From NCBI RefSeq assembly GCF_018408855.1, contig NZ_AP024325.1:1-64000 (forward strand): DNA of 64,000 nt, given 5' to 3'. Positions 54,590-62,853 of the stretch are shown here, one piece after another. The stretch is from Caballeronia sp. NK8. Lineage in GTDB: Bacteria; Pseudomonadota; Gammaproteobacteria; Burkholderiales; Burkholderiaceae. A model generated the notes under the pieces. It worked only from the letters and a program-made list of their open reading frames with translations. It did not search any database and was not told the origin of the DNA. The translations under genes were made by a program, and so were the position numbers. Numbering within the stretch: the first letter of the stretch is position 1; each line of letters begins with the position of its first letter.

Positions 54590-55597
54590 ATGAACAAGGT
54601 ATTCGTCAGCCATCCACGGCACATGCTGGACCATTACTTCGGCGCACGCGCGGCCGATGCGTTGCGTGCCGTCGCCGACGTCGCGTTCAATCCCGAGTGC
54701 CGCGAACTGACGACGGACGAACTGGCCGTCGCCGCGAGCGACGCGGACGTGATCATCGGCTACCGGCAGACGCCCGCGCCGCGCGCGCTGTTCGATGCGC
54801 TGCCGAAGCTCGCGGCGTTCGTGCGCTGCGCGGTGGATATCCGCACCATCGATGTCGACGCCGCGAGCGAGCACGGCGTGCTCGTGACGCAGGCGAGCGC
54901 GGGTTTCGTGCCGGCGGTGGCCGAATGGGTGATCGGCGCGATGCTCGATCTGGGCCGCGCGACGACCTTCCAGGCCGAGGCGTACCACCAGCGCGGCGCA
55001 CCCGCGCCGAAGATGGGCCGCGAGTTGCGCGGCAGCACGCTCGGCGTGATCGGCTACGGGCAGATTTCGCGTTATCTGTGCGATCTGGCGCTGGCGTTCG
55101 GCATGCGGATCGTCGTGTCCGATCCTTTCGCGTTGATCGACGACCCGCGCGTGCATCAGCGCGATCTCGGCACGCTGCTGGCCGAAGCCGATTTCGTCGT
55201 GTGCCTCGCGCCCGCGAACGCGCAGACGCATGATCTGATGAACGCGACGACCATCGGCGCCATGAAGCCGGGCGCGTACTTCATCAACGCGGCGCGCGGC
55301 GAACTCGTCGACGACGCCGCCTTGCTCGCCGCGCTCGATCGCGGTCATCTCGCCGGCTGCGCGCTCGACGTGGGCCGCGCGCCGGACCAGATGCCGTCGC
55401 CCGCGCTCGCGCAGCATCCGCGCGTGATCGCGACGCCGCATGTCGGCGGCCTCACGCCCGCTGCGATCGAGCATCAGTCGATGGAAACCGTCGCGCAGAC
55501 GGAAGCGCTCTTTCAGGGCCGCACGCCGCAGGGCGCGGTGAATGCGCCGCGTGCGTTTCGCGTTGCGCGCTTCGCTATTCCGGCGCACACGCAATGA
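54590..55597 (+). CDS. D-2-hydroxyacid dehydrogenase family protein
   Basis: A 335-residue member of the D-isomer-specific 2-hydroxyacid dehydrogenase family. The NAD motif (LGVIGYGQISRYL, about 150) and the ARGELVDDAALL block, which holds the catalytic Arg, are intact. The terminal His is in ATPHVGG. The position that normally bears the catalytic Glu (in DVFxxEP) reads DVGRAPD, so this Glu seems to be absent. AGGACCAGGAC precedes the ATG. An alternative GTG overlaps the lacI stop. It is coupled to the next gene by a 4-nt overlap. Confidence 0.85.
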   Translation: MNKVFVSHPRHMLDHYFGARAADALRAVADVAFNPECRELTTDELAVAASDADVIIGYRQTPAPRALFDALPKLAAFVRCAVDIRTIDVDAASEHGVLVTQASAGFVPAVAEWVIGAMLDLGRATTFQAEAYHQRGAPAPKMGRELRGSTLGVIGYGQISRYLCDLALAFGMRIVVSDPFALIDDPRVHQRDLGTLLAEADFVVCLAPANAQTHDLMNATTIGAMKPGAYFINAARGELVDDAALLAALDRGHLAGCALDVGRAPDQMPSPALAQHPRVIATPHVGGLTPAAIEHQSMETVAQTEALFQGRTPQGAVNAPRAFRVARFAIPAHTQ

Positions 55598-56409
55598 TGA
55601 AGCTCCCGTCCGGCGCGTGCGATTGCCACATCCACATTTACGAAGACGGCTATCCGCTCGCGCTCAGCGCCACGTTCGTCCCGCCGCCCGCGCCCGCCGA
55701 CGCGTATCGCGACGTGCAGCGCGCGCTGGGTTTGTCGCGTGTGATCGTCGTGCAGCCGACGGGCTACGGCTTCGACAACCGCTGCACGCTCGATGCGATC
55801 AGGAAGCTGGGCGAGGGCGCGCGCGGCATCGCGGTCGTGCCGCCCGATATCAGCGATGCCGAACTGCAACGCCTGCACGAAGCCGGCATTCGCGGCGTGC
55901 GTTTCATGATGCTGCCGGGCGGGCTGCTGCGATGGGACAGCCTGAACGATATCGCCGCGCGCATCGCGCCCCTCGGCTGGAACATCAACCTTCAGCTCGA
56001 CGGTTGCACGCTGCCGCAACATGAGGCGATGCTCGCGCGCCTGCCCGCGAAACTCGTGATCGATCACATCGGCAAATTTCTCGGCCCGGTGACGATCGCA
56101 AGCGACGCGTTCGCTTCGCTGAGCCGCCTGCTCGACGGGCCGCGCTGCTGGGTCAAGCTGTCCGCGCCTTACGAGAGTTCGCGCATCGGCCCGCCCGGAT
56201 ACGACGACATCGCGCCGCTCGTGCGCACGCTCTCCGCGCGGCATCCGGAACGCTCGCTGTGGGCGTCGAACTGGCCGCATCCGAACGTGAGGCCGACGCC
56301 CGCCGACGCCGATGTGCTCGGCTGGGTGGCGCGTTGCGTCGATGACGAGCCGACGATGCGCAAGATTCTCGTCGACAATCCCGCAGCGTTCTATTTCCAG
56401 GCGAGCTGA
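55594..56409 (+). CDS. Amidohydrolase, PDC-lactonase-like
   Basis: A 271-residue TIM-barrel metal-dependent hydrolase of the amidohydrolase_2/2-pyrone-4,6-dicarboxylate lactonase group. Metal ligands are likely in DCHIHIY (about 10-16), VIDHIGKF (about 158), and SNWPHPN. It should hydrolyse a lactone-like ring. Its 4-nt overlap with the dehydrogenase gene, and the TRAP transporter upstream, suggest a sugar-acid or aromatic-acid route. Confidence 0.87.
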   Translation: MMKLPSGACDCHIHIYEDGYPLALSATFVPPPAPADAYRDVQRALGLSRVIVVQPTGYGFDNRCTLDAIRKLGEGARGIAVVPPDISDAELQRLHEAGIRGVRFMMLPGGLLRWDSLNDIAARIAPLGWNINLQLDGCTLPQHEAMLARLPAKLVIDHIGKFLGPVTIASDAFASLSRLLDGPRCWVKLSAPYESSRIGPPGYDDIAPLVRTLSARHPERSLWASNWPHPNVRPTPADADVLGWVARCVDDEPTMRKILVDNPAAFYFQAS

Positions 56410-56472
56410 CTCGCGGCGCGCCGCGTTCCGTCCTATCCTTCTTCTGGCGCCACGAAACGGAGCGGCAACGCC

Positions 56473-57174
56473 ATGAATAGTCTGGAAGGAAAGATCGTCG
56501 CCATCACGGGCGGCTTCGGCAGTCTGGGACTCGCGACGGCGCGCGCGCTCGCCGAACGTGGCGCGCGCGTCGCGCTGATCGGCCACGGAGCAACATCGGA
56601 TGCATTGCCCGCGCCGCTCGCCGATGCGTGCATCGTCACCGGCATCGATCTGACGGATGCGAAGTCGGCGCAGCAAGCCATCGACAGCATCGTTCAGCGG
56701 ATGGGCGGGCTGCATGCGCTCGTGAACGTGGCCGGCGCGTTCAGTTGGGAAACGATCGCGGACGGCAGCGTCGACACCTGGCAATCGATGTTCGACGTGA
56801 ACGTGAAGACCGCGCTCAACGCGTCGAAGGCCGCGCTCGCGCCACTGAGCGCGAACGAAGGCGGGCGCATCGTCAATATCGGCGCGCTCGCGGCGATGAG
56901 AGCGGGGATGGGGATGGGCGCCTACGCGGCATCGAAGGCCGCGCTGCTGCGCCTGACCGAGGCGCTTGCCGAAGAGCTGAAGGACAAGGGCGTGACGGTG
57001 AACGCGCTGTTGCCGTCGATCATCGACACCGCGCCGAATCGCCGCGACATGCCCGACGCCGATTTCTCGCGCTGGGTGAAGCCGGAGCAACTCGGCGCGG
57101 TGATCGCGTTCCTGCTTTCGCCCGATGCGCAATGCATCACGGGCGCGGCGATTCCGGTGAACGGGCGCGTCTGA
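56473..57174 (+). CDS. SDR-family oxidoreductase
   Basis: A 233-residue short-chain dehydrogenase. TGGFGSLGLATARAL (about 14), NVAGA (about 85), and YAASK (YxxxK, about 146) are intact. The Rossmann motif departs slightly from the TGxxxGxG consensus but keeps both glycines. It follows the amidohydrolase gene by 63 nt and probably acts in the same pathway. Confidence 0.88.
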   Translation: MNSLEGKIVAITGGFGSLGLATARALAERGARVALIGHGATSDALPAPLADACIVTGIDLTDAKSAQQAIDSIVQRMGGLHALVNVAGAFSWETIADGSVDTWQSMFDVNVKTALNASKAALAPLSANEGGRIVNIGALAAMRAGMGMGAYAASKAALLRLTEALAEELKDKGVTVNALLPSIIDTAPNRRDMPDADFSRWVKPEQLGAVIAFLLSPDAQCITGAAIPVNGRV

Positions 57175-57186
57175 AGTTCAGCGGAA

Positions 57187-58230
57187 TCAGCGTGTCTGGG
57201 CCTTGAACGCTTCGCCCTGCATGCCCGCGCGATCCACGGCCGCGATGCGATTGCGGCCGTTGTCCTTCGCCTGATACAACTGCGCGTCGGTGAGATTGAT
57301 GAACGTCGTCACGTCCATGCGCTCGCCCGGCACCACGGTGCCCACGCCGAAGCTCGCCGTCACCTGCTGATTGTGCGGCGAGCGCACGTGCGCGATGGCT
57401 TCATCGGCGATCAGTGCGCGGCAGCGGTCGGCGATGTGTATCGCGGCTTCGGCATCGGCGCCCGCGAGGATCAGCGCGAACTCCTCGCCGCCGAAGCGCC
57501 CGAGAAAGTGTTGCGGACCGGCCGCCTCGCCGAGCACGCGCGCGATGCGCTTCAGGCATTCGTCGCCCTGAACGTGGCCGTAGTAATCGTTGTACGACTT
57601 GAAGAAGTCGATATCGATCATGATGAGCGACAGCGGCTTGTCCGCCTGCTTCGCGACGTCCCACTCGCGCGCCATCACGTCGTCGAAGCGGCGGCGGTTG
57701 CCGACGCCCGTCAGGCTGTCGCTGAACGACAGGCGCTCCAGTTCCTGCTGCAACTGCGCGAGCTTTTCCTCGGTGCGCTTGCGTTCGCTGATATCGAACA
57801 TGAAACCGATCAGCGCTTCGACCTCGCCCTGCTCGTTGCGCTCTACGTGCACGACATCGCGCAGCCACACGTAGCCGCCGTCGCGGGTGAGCGCGCGGTA
57901 ATCGGCTTCGTGGTCGGTTCCTGCTTTCGATTGCGACACGCAGAAATTGACCACCGCTTCGCGATCGTCCGGATGCATGCGTTCGGCCCAGTCGTGCACG
58001 TTCTTCCACGACGACGGCGCCCAGCCGAGCAGCGCCTCGATCTGCGGTCCGATGTAGGCGAACTCCATCGTCGCCCAGTCGATCTTCCAGGGAATCGCCT
58101 TGGTCGATTCGAGCAGCGTGCGATAGACGGCGTGATCGTCCTCGCCGAGCGCGCGCTCCGGCGGGGCGAGGGTGTCTTCGTGCCGCAGGAAAGCGGCCTT
58201 GAGGGTGCTTTCGGATGGGTCGCGATTCAT
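57187..58230 (-). CDS. PAS-GGDEF diguanylate cyclase
   Basis: A 347-residue soluble protein. A PAS_3-type domain (about 45-160: FAYIGPQIEALLGWAPSSWK, HPDDREAVVNF, YRALTRDGGYVWLRDVVHVE) precedes a coiled-coil (RTEEKLAQLQQELERLSFSD) and a GGDEF domain with GGEEF (about 275). The residues before it read GPQH rather than RxxD, so no feedback site is seen. It should make c-di-GMP in response to a PAS signal. MNRDPSEST was chosen as start; a longer N-terminus is possible but low-complexity. It converges on the SDR gene. Confidence 0.9.
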   Translation of the reverse strand: MNRDPSESTLKAAFLRHEDTLAPPERALGEDDHAVYRTLLESTKAIPWKIDWATMEFAYIGPQIEALLGWAPSSWKNVHDWAERMHPDDREAVVNFCVSQSKAGTDHEADYRALTRDGGYVWLRDVVHVERNEQGEVEALIGFMFDISERKRTEEKLAQLQQELERLSFSDSLTGVGNRRRFDDVMAREWDVAKQADKPLSLIMIDIDFFKSYNDYYGHVQGDECLKRIARVLGEAAGPQHFLGRFGGEEFALILAGADAEAAIHIADRCRALIADEAIAHVRSPHNQQVTASFGVGTVVPGERMDVTTFINLTDAQLYQAKDNGRNRIAAVDRAGMQGEAFKAQTR

Positions 58231-58423
58231 CGTGTCGGGTGGCGAGGTCTGGTTGACGGTTGCGTGTGTTAACGGCGCCGCGGGGGCGGTCTGAAGGGTG
58301 ATATCGGTTGAGGACTGCTGCAGCGCGTATCGTGTTTCGGAGTTTACTGGTGGGATGTGAACGTGCGTCTGACTATTCTCGACGGGTAGCCCCAACGCTA
58401 CATGAGGTGGTCTCGTACGTTCG

Positions 58424-58447
58424 CCCCGATTCGTTCGGGGTTTTTTT
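58424..58447 (+). terminator. Rho-independent terminator-like hairpin
   Basis: CCCCGA (58424-58429) pairs with TCGGGG (58435-58440) over a 5-nt loop, followed by seven T. No gene ends just upstream on this strand, so it may end a short RNA or act as an attenuator before the micro-ORF. Confidence 0.6.
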
Positions 58448-58474
58448 CCAAAAGAATTTCATAGGATCGTAACT

Positions 58475-58645
58475 GTGGCTACATACGTTGTGCATTATGA
58501 GATGCGAAAAGGAAGCAACTCTGCGGTGTATTCCCATAGAGCTGAATGCGAAACTGAGCGTACCGCTATTGAAATTGCCGAAGCAAAAGGCCGACGGGAC
58601 AAGCCGGGGTACGACTTCAACTTGAAGCGTGTGGAGAAACGCTGA
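58475..58645 (+). CDS. Micro-gene encoding a 56-residue protein
   Basis: GTG start after AGGATCGT. The peptide reads MATYVVHYEMRKGSNSAVYS and continues with a charged helix (ECETERTAIEIAEAKGRRDK) and ends NLKRVEKR. Two beta strands and a helix are plausible. Codon use (many A/T third positions, AGA, AAA) differs from the host. Its TGA lies one base before the ATG of the next frame (TGACATG), so translation is probably coupled. No homologue was recognised. Confidence 0.55.
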   Translation: MATYVVHYEMRKGSNSAVYSHRAECETERTAIEIAEAKGRRDKPGYDFNLKRVEKR

Positions 58646-58646
58646 C

Positions 58647-58953
58647 ATGAAGCTGCCGTATTTCAACCTATCGGCTGAAATCTGGCGCAAGGCGGAGGTC
58701 ATGCAATATCGACGTCCACACATACCGGAAAGCGCTTCTCGACGCACAGCAGAAATTTGGCTTTGATTTCTCAATGACTGCTTTGCTGGCGAGGGGTCGG
58801 CAACAAAGCGGCAATATGATCGTGCCCCACCGGGGTGCGATCGTGGTGGATGCTGTATCTCTGCCAGTTGCAGATGAGAGGAGCCGTTTTGTCGTGGGCG
58901 AGAAGCGCCATGTCACTTGCGTCCGACGCGATCTTGTCCGCGTCTGTCCTTGA
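58647..58953 (+). pseudogene. Small ORF (39 codons) continuing in another frame
   Basis: ATG behind GGAGAAACGCTGAC starts MKLPYFNLSAEIWRKAEVMQ and stops after 39 codons at 58764-58766. A different frame is open from about 58668 to a stop at 58951-58953 and reads protein-like, for example NIDVHTYRKALLDAQQKFGF and PHRGAIVVDAVSLPVADERS. The pair resembles one gene broken by a frameshift near 58700; alternatively the first is a complete micro-gene. No family recognised. Confidence 0.35.
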
Positions 58954-59173
58954 CCGCCTGTTAGAGTTGGTGAGACCGACTGCCCTTGAATGGCGGGCCG
59001 ATGAAAGTCCGCACTGCGTTTGAACAATCCAATTTTCGACACAGTCGCATCAAACAATCAAAGCTGTCTCAACACTAATAGACTTACTTTCGCTGGGTCG
59101 GTTGTGCCGCGATCTGCGGATGTTTTCTGGCTACGGCGGTACGCGCCAGCCTCGAACAAAATGGGGAAATGAG

Positions 59174-60790
59174 ATGGCAAAACGCTACCGCCGCCTGAAC
59201 CTTTTTATGGCAAAGCCTTTAGGCGATGACCAAACGTTTGCAGATTTACTCGCTGACGCACCAATGCATTCCTTTCCAATGGAAAACAATCTAGGTATCG
59301 ACGGGGTCCTTTATGTGAAGCGAAGCGAGGAAAAGAGGCCTGTCTGGGGATCTCTGCTCGACGAGCTTGCGGGTGTTGTCATTCCATATCTTTTAAATCG
59401 ATCAAGTTCCGCGGTGTTATTGCTTCGCGTGGATGGCGACATCTTCGCCTTTACCTTTGGCTACGGTCGGCATCTGATCGACCAGTCGTTGTTCATTCAG
59501 GACTTTGGCCTTCGCACAGCGCTCAACACGCTCGACGAGAAATCATTGCGTAGCGTTGACTTACATACCCTCGAAGACCAGCCTGTTCAGAAGAAGTCTC
59601 AGGCTGCGCGCGACTCGGAGGTAGGCGTATTTGGGATCGACAATCTGCGGGACGTACTTCGTGCTGTGACGGGCGTCCCCAAGCGTGGAGTTGGCCTTAC
59701 GCAGATCGCCGGTGGAGACGCGATGTTCTCCTTCGGTACCGAAATGGAAGCCGCGGATTTTCCCGAGTTGGCTCGCCGCATCAGAGGCCACTACGCCAAC
59801 GACGACTACAAGACGTCCTTCGCGTGGGTGGACAACGTACGAAGGGTCAAGGATGATGTTTCGATCAATGCGTTGAACGCGCAGTTGGTTCAAGCTGTTT
59901 CCGCGCATAGTCCTGACATCATGATCACGCTGCCGGAGATCGGCGCATGGGACACGATTCTAGGCTTCAGCTTTACGCGTAATAAGGATGGCGTACGTCC
60001 GGTCATTGATTCTGCCGACTACATCGACACCATCCCTAATTTGGCGCATCTGACTGTCGAGACCTTGAAGCGCGATCGGCTCTTTGTCCACGACGTTGAT
60101 GGCCACACTACCGAACACTCGGTGTATCGCTGCATCTACTTCGAGATCGTTGACGGCGACAAAACGAAGATCATATTCGATGGCAAGTGGTACGAGGTCG
60201 ACGCAACATTTGTTGGGCGTATTGCCGAGACATTGAACTTGATTCAGGTTTCCACCCTCACATTTCCAGCAGTTGAAATGTGGGACGAAGGAGGTAAAGC
60301 GAGAATCGAGTCCGAGGGCGACTACAACATCCGAGCGGCTGCGGCCCATGGATATTTTCTGCTAGACAAGAAGCTCGTCAAGACCGACCGGGCTACATCG
60401 TCTATAGAACTCTGCGACCTTCTGACTCCTGCCAAACAACTGGTGCACGTAAAGCATCGCAAGGGCGGATCGGCTGGACTGAGTCATCTCTTTGCTCAGG
60501 GCGGTGTCGCCGCTGAAATCATGCTTGGCGACAGAGCGTTCCGCAAGAAGGCACGAACGGTGCTGCGCGGTGTAGATCCAGCCGCGGGTGATGTCTTGCC
60601 CTTGGATAACTTCAGAAGCGCTGACTTTGAGATTGTTTTCCTGATCCTGGGCGAGGACAGTGCGACGCTCAAGCACAACTTGCCGTTTTTCAGCAAGGTC
60701 AACTTGTCGAAGGCATTCGAAAACCTCACGCAGCGTGGATTCCGGGTTTCGATCGCCGGCGCTCCCACGACACCGCGCCTGTTTCCTTGA
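59174..60790 (+). CDS. TIGR04141/DUF6119-like sporadically distributed protein
   Basis: A 538-residue protein with a pattern I associate with TIGR04141/DUF6119: GYGRHLIDQSLFIQDFGLRT (about 103), an EHSVYRCIYFEIVD block (about 312), a WYEVD segment (about 350) and VHVKHRKGGSAGLSHLFAQG (about 430). The N-terminal 80 residues hold several beta strands. Members are scattered, strain-specific and of unknown function. Genes of the family often sit in variable islands, which is why a defence role has been suspected, but that is inference. Codon use is less GC-biased than the flanks. ATG follows GGGGAAATGAG. Confidence 0.75.
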   Translation: MAKRYRRLNLFMAKPLGDDQTFADLLADAPMHSFPMENNLGIDGVLYVKRSEEKRPVWGSLLDELAGVVIPYLLNRSSSAVLLLRVDGDIFAFTFGYGRHLIDQSLFIQDFGLRTALNTLDEKSLRSVDLHTLEDQPVQKKSQAARDSEVGVFGIDNLRDVLRAVTGVPKRGVGLTQIAGGDAMFSFGTEMEAADFPELARRIRGHYANDDYKTSFAWVDNVRRVKDDVSINALNAQLVQAVSAHSPDIMITLPEIGAWDTILGFSFTRNKDGVRPVIDSADYIDTIPNLAHLTVETLKRDRLFVHDVDGHTTEHSVYRCIYFEIVDGDKTKIIFDGKWYEVDATFVGRIAETLNLIQVSTLTFPAVEMWDEGGKARIESEGDYNIRAAAAHGYFLLDKKLVKTDRATSSIELCDLLTPAKQLVHVKHRKGGSAGLSHLFAQGGVAAEIMLGDRAFRKKARTVLRGVDPAAGDVLPLDNFRSADFEIVFLILGEDSATLKHNLPFFSKVNLSKAFENLTQRGFRVSIAGAPTTPRLFP

Positions 60791-61032
60791 TCAGAAGGTC
60801 TGCACAGACGTAAAGCGCGAAGTTTGAAGGCACTGCGTTGCAGGTGCTTCGCGACCCCGAGCCATTCGTCGACAGGAACAACTCGGTGACGGTGCCGACC
60901 TGCAAGGCCTACGCGATGCCGACGCGCGATGAACTATCGAGAAAGGGGCAAGAATCGGCTGTTTTCACGGGTTTGATGGACGGTCGCCCAAACTACCATG
61001 CAATCTGCGCGACCCTTGGAAGACCTTAGAGA

Positions 61033-61770
61033 ATGAACGTAACAACTTCAGACGACTTTATTGGAGTCTCGGCGGATCATCCGTGGGCAAAGCATTTCAT
61101 CGTGCTGGCATATCGAGACGGCGCGTTCTCTCTGATTCCCAATAACTTCTTCAAGGACTGGCTCGACGAAGAGGCGAAGGTGGGAACGTTTTCCATCGGC
61201 AGATGCTCTGGCCTGGGCGTCGGCTCGATCGCCAAGTATGACGCCGGCGTTCAGAAGCTGAATATCGGAAAGTACGTTGCGGGCGGACTCCGGTTGCGCT
61301 TTCTGCTGAACGGTCAGCACGAGATGAGGACCATCTCGACCGCGATGTTCAGCGTATATGGCGACGGGTTACGAAACGTTGCGCCGCCGCAGTATGCCGA
61401 CACGGTCATTCACAACGATGTGTGGATCGGCGACGAGGCGATGTTTCTTGGCGGCAGCACGGTGGAGAACGGATGCGTAATCGGCGCACGTACCGTCGTA
61501 CCGCCCAATTTTCGAAGCGAACCGTATGGAATATATGTCGGTTCTCCCGCGCGTCTCGTCAAGTTTCGATTTCCCGAGAAAGTACGCGAGCGTCTTCTGG
61601 AATTGGCATGGTGGGATATGCCATTGCAATGGATCAAGGAGAACAATGAAGCGTTTCTCGCCGATCTGACCAGCGATGAGGGACGCGCACTGGAAATGCT
61701 GGCTGAATTGAGGCGCGCAAAGCGCCTTTCACTGGAAGAGAAGCAGCAGCACACAGCCGCTATCGACTAG
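61033..61770 (+). CDS. CatB-type hexapeptide O-acetyltransferase
   Basis: A 245-residue xenobiotic-type acyltransferase with a left-handed beta-helix (hexapeptide repeats, about 60-190). The catalytic His is in NGQHEMRTIS (about 96). VWIGDEAMFLGGSTVENGCV and IGARTVVPPNF make up the final coils, and a C-terminal helical cap follows. Substrate may be an antibiotic or an envelope sugar; the two cannot be separated. It lies 242 nt after the TIGR04141-like gene in a lower-GC stretch and overlaps the convergent SET gene by 11 nt. Confidence 0.86.
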   Translation: MNVTTSDDFIGVSADHPWAKHFIVLAYRDGAFSLIPNNFFKDWLDEEAKVGTFSIGRCSGLGVGSIAKYDAGVQKLNIGKYVAGGLRLRFLLNGQHEMRTISTAMFSVYGDGLRNVAPPQYADTVIHNDVWIGDEAMFLGGSTVENGCVIGARTVVPPNFRSEPYGIYVGSPARLVKFRFPEKVRERLLELAWWDMPLQWIKENNEAFLADLTSDEGRALEMLAELRRAKRLSLEEKQQHTAAID

Positions 61771-62203
61771 CCGAAAGCATCGTCCCACGACAACCCGACG
61801 CGAGGCATCGGCAGGCATAAAGCCGCTTGAGCGCCGCGGTGCGCCGGCCCTCCACGGTCAGCCGATAATCGATGAACAACTCCTGCCCCTTTCCGATCGG
61901 CCGGATCGCGCGGATGAACACGCGCTCGCCGTCCTGTTCCGCTTCGCAATTCGGCGCGCAACTGTGATTCAGCCAGCGCGCGGAATTGCCGCCGCGCGCG
62001 CCGTCGATCACGCTGCCGTCATCCAGTCCGAAGAGAAACGTGTGGCCGTCCTCCGAGCCCGATTTCGCGTGGATGCGCTGCGCCTCTTTCCACGAGAGCC
62101 GCAGACCTTTGTATTCGAGCAGCAACGCGCCGGTTGGCAGATCGGCGAGAGCAAAGACGCCCCGGCCATGAACGGGCGAAGTCCGGACAGTGATTCGACG
62201 CAT
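61760..62203 (-). CDS. SET-domain protein
   Basis: A 147-residue bacterial SET-domain protein. Typical motifs are GRGVFALADLPTG (about 14), the WLNHSCAPNCEAE segment containing NHSCxPNC, and GQELFIDYRL, in which the Tyr is the catalytic position. A post-SET-like cysteine cluster (ACRCLASGC) ends the protein. It should methylate lysine residues of a protein target, which is unknown in bacteria. It is convergent with the acyltransferase. Confidence 0.88.
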   Translation of the reverse strand: MRRITVRTSPVHGRGVFALADLPTGALLLEYKGLRLSWKEAQRIHAKSGSEDGHTFLFGLDDGSVIDGARGGNSARWLNHSCAPNCEAEQDGERVFIRAIRPIGKGQELFIDYRLTVEGRRTAALKRLYACRCLASGCRGTMLSASR

Positions 62204-62293
62204 GGTGTGGCGGTTCGCAGTGTGGAGGTTGAATATTTGGTGGAAGGCGTGCTCATCGTTATGATGTGGCCGTCATAAATCGCTGTCACGTCC

Positions 62294-62497
62294 ATGCCCG
62301 CAGTTTCCCCCCGCAAGAGCAGGAAGCGCAAGCCGTCACGCGGCTCGCTTGCGCGATATCGCAACCGGATCGTCGAAGTACTCGGGGAGGCGCGCGGCCA
62401 GCGCGTGATGATACGGTCGATTCACGACGACGGCGTGGAACGCCGCACCGCCGTGAAGTGGGTCAATCTGCTGCCGCTGGAGACCGAGTTGTTCTAG
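62294..62497 (+). CDS. Small basic hypothetical protein
   Basis: 67 residues; the first 25 are Arg/Lys-rich (RKSRKRKPSRGSLARYRNRI) and the rest forms a likely beta-rich unit (VEVLGEARGQRVMIRSIHDD and TAVKWVNLLPLETELF). It is divergent from the SET gene by 90 bp. The composition fits a nucleic-acid-binding protein, but no family was recognised. Confidence 0.55.
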   Translation: MPAVSPRKSRKRKPSRGSLARYRNRIVEVLGEARGQRVMIRSIHDDGVERRTAVKWVNLLPLETELF

Positions 62498-62504
62498 CGG
62501 ACGC

Positions 62505-62783
62505 TCAGTCCCGCAACAATCCCCGCGCCTGTTCGAGCAACGCGGCCGCAGCGAGCATTTCCTTTCTGCCGGCCATCGTCAGCGCGGCGATCGCGGTGTC
62601 CTTGAACAGCTCATCGTTGGACGTGACCCGCGCGCCAGCGTCACCGACACGCCCCTGACGCAGCCGGAAAAACGCCACCGTCTCGAACGCCTGCGCGCGT
62701 AGCGCCTCGCCCGACGCGGCCGCGACCAGTTCCGCCGCGCCGGTCAACTGGGCGAGCGCGCCGTCAAAATCTGCACGTTCCAT
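62505..62783 (-). CDS. Small helical hypothetical protein
   Basis: A 92-residue all-helical, Ala-rich soluble protein (MERADFDGALAQLTGAAELV and LFKDTAIAALTMAGRKEMLA). GGGAGACGACG precedes the ATG, and the gene is divergent from the FAD-oxidase gene by 70 bp. A longer in-frame reading was rejected because it is the shadow of that gene. Unknown function. Confidence 0.6.
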   Translation of the reverse strand: MERADFDGALAQLTGAAELVAAASGEALRAQAFETVAFFRLRQGRVGDAGARVTSNDELFKDTAIAALTMAGRKEMLAAAALLEQARGLLRD

Positions 62784-62853
62784 CGTCGTCTCCCAAATCT
62801 GGTTCACACTATCGCATCTGACCACAACGCGAAACAACGAACGGAGACGATGC

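Noticed and set aside
60838..61029. A 63-codon frame starting at TTG between the TIGR04141-like gene and the acyltransferase
   Set aside because: TTG start without a ribosome binding site and no recognisable domain; kept only as a possible remnant of the island.
58400..61800. Integrase, transposase or attachment repeats flanking the low-GC island
   Set aside because: No recombinase gene and no matching direct repeats at the two edges could be identified, so the mode of acquisition remains unknown.
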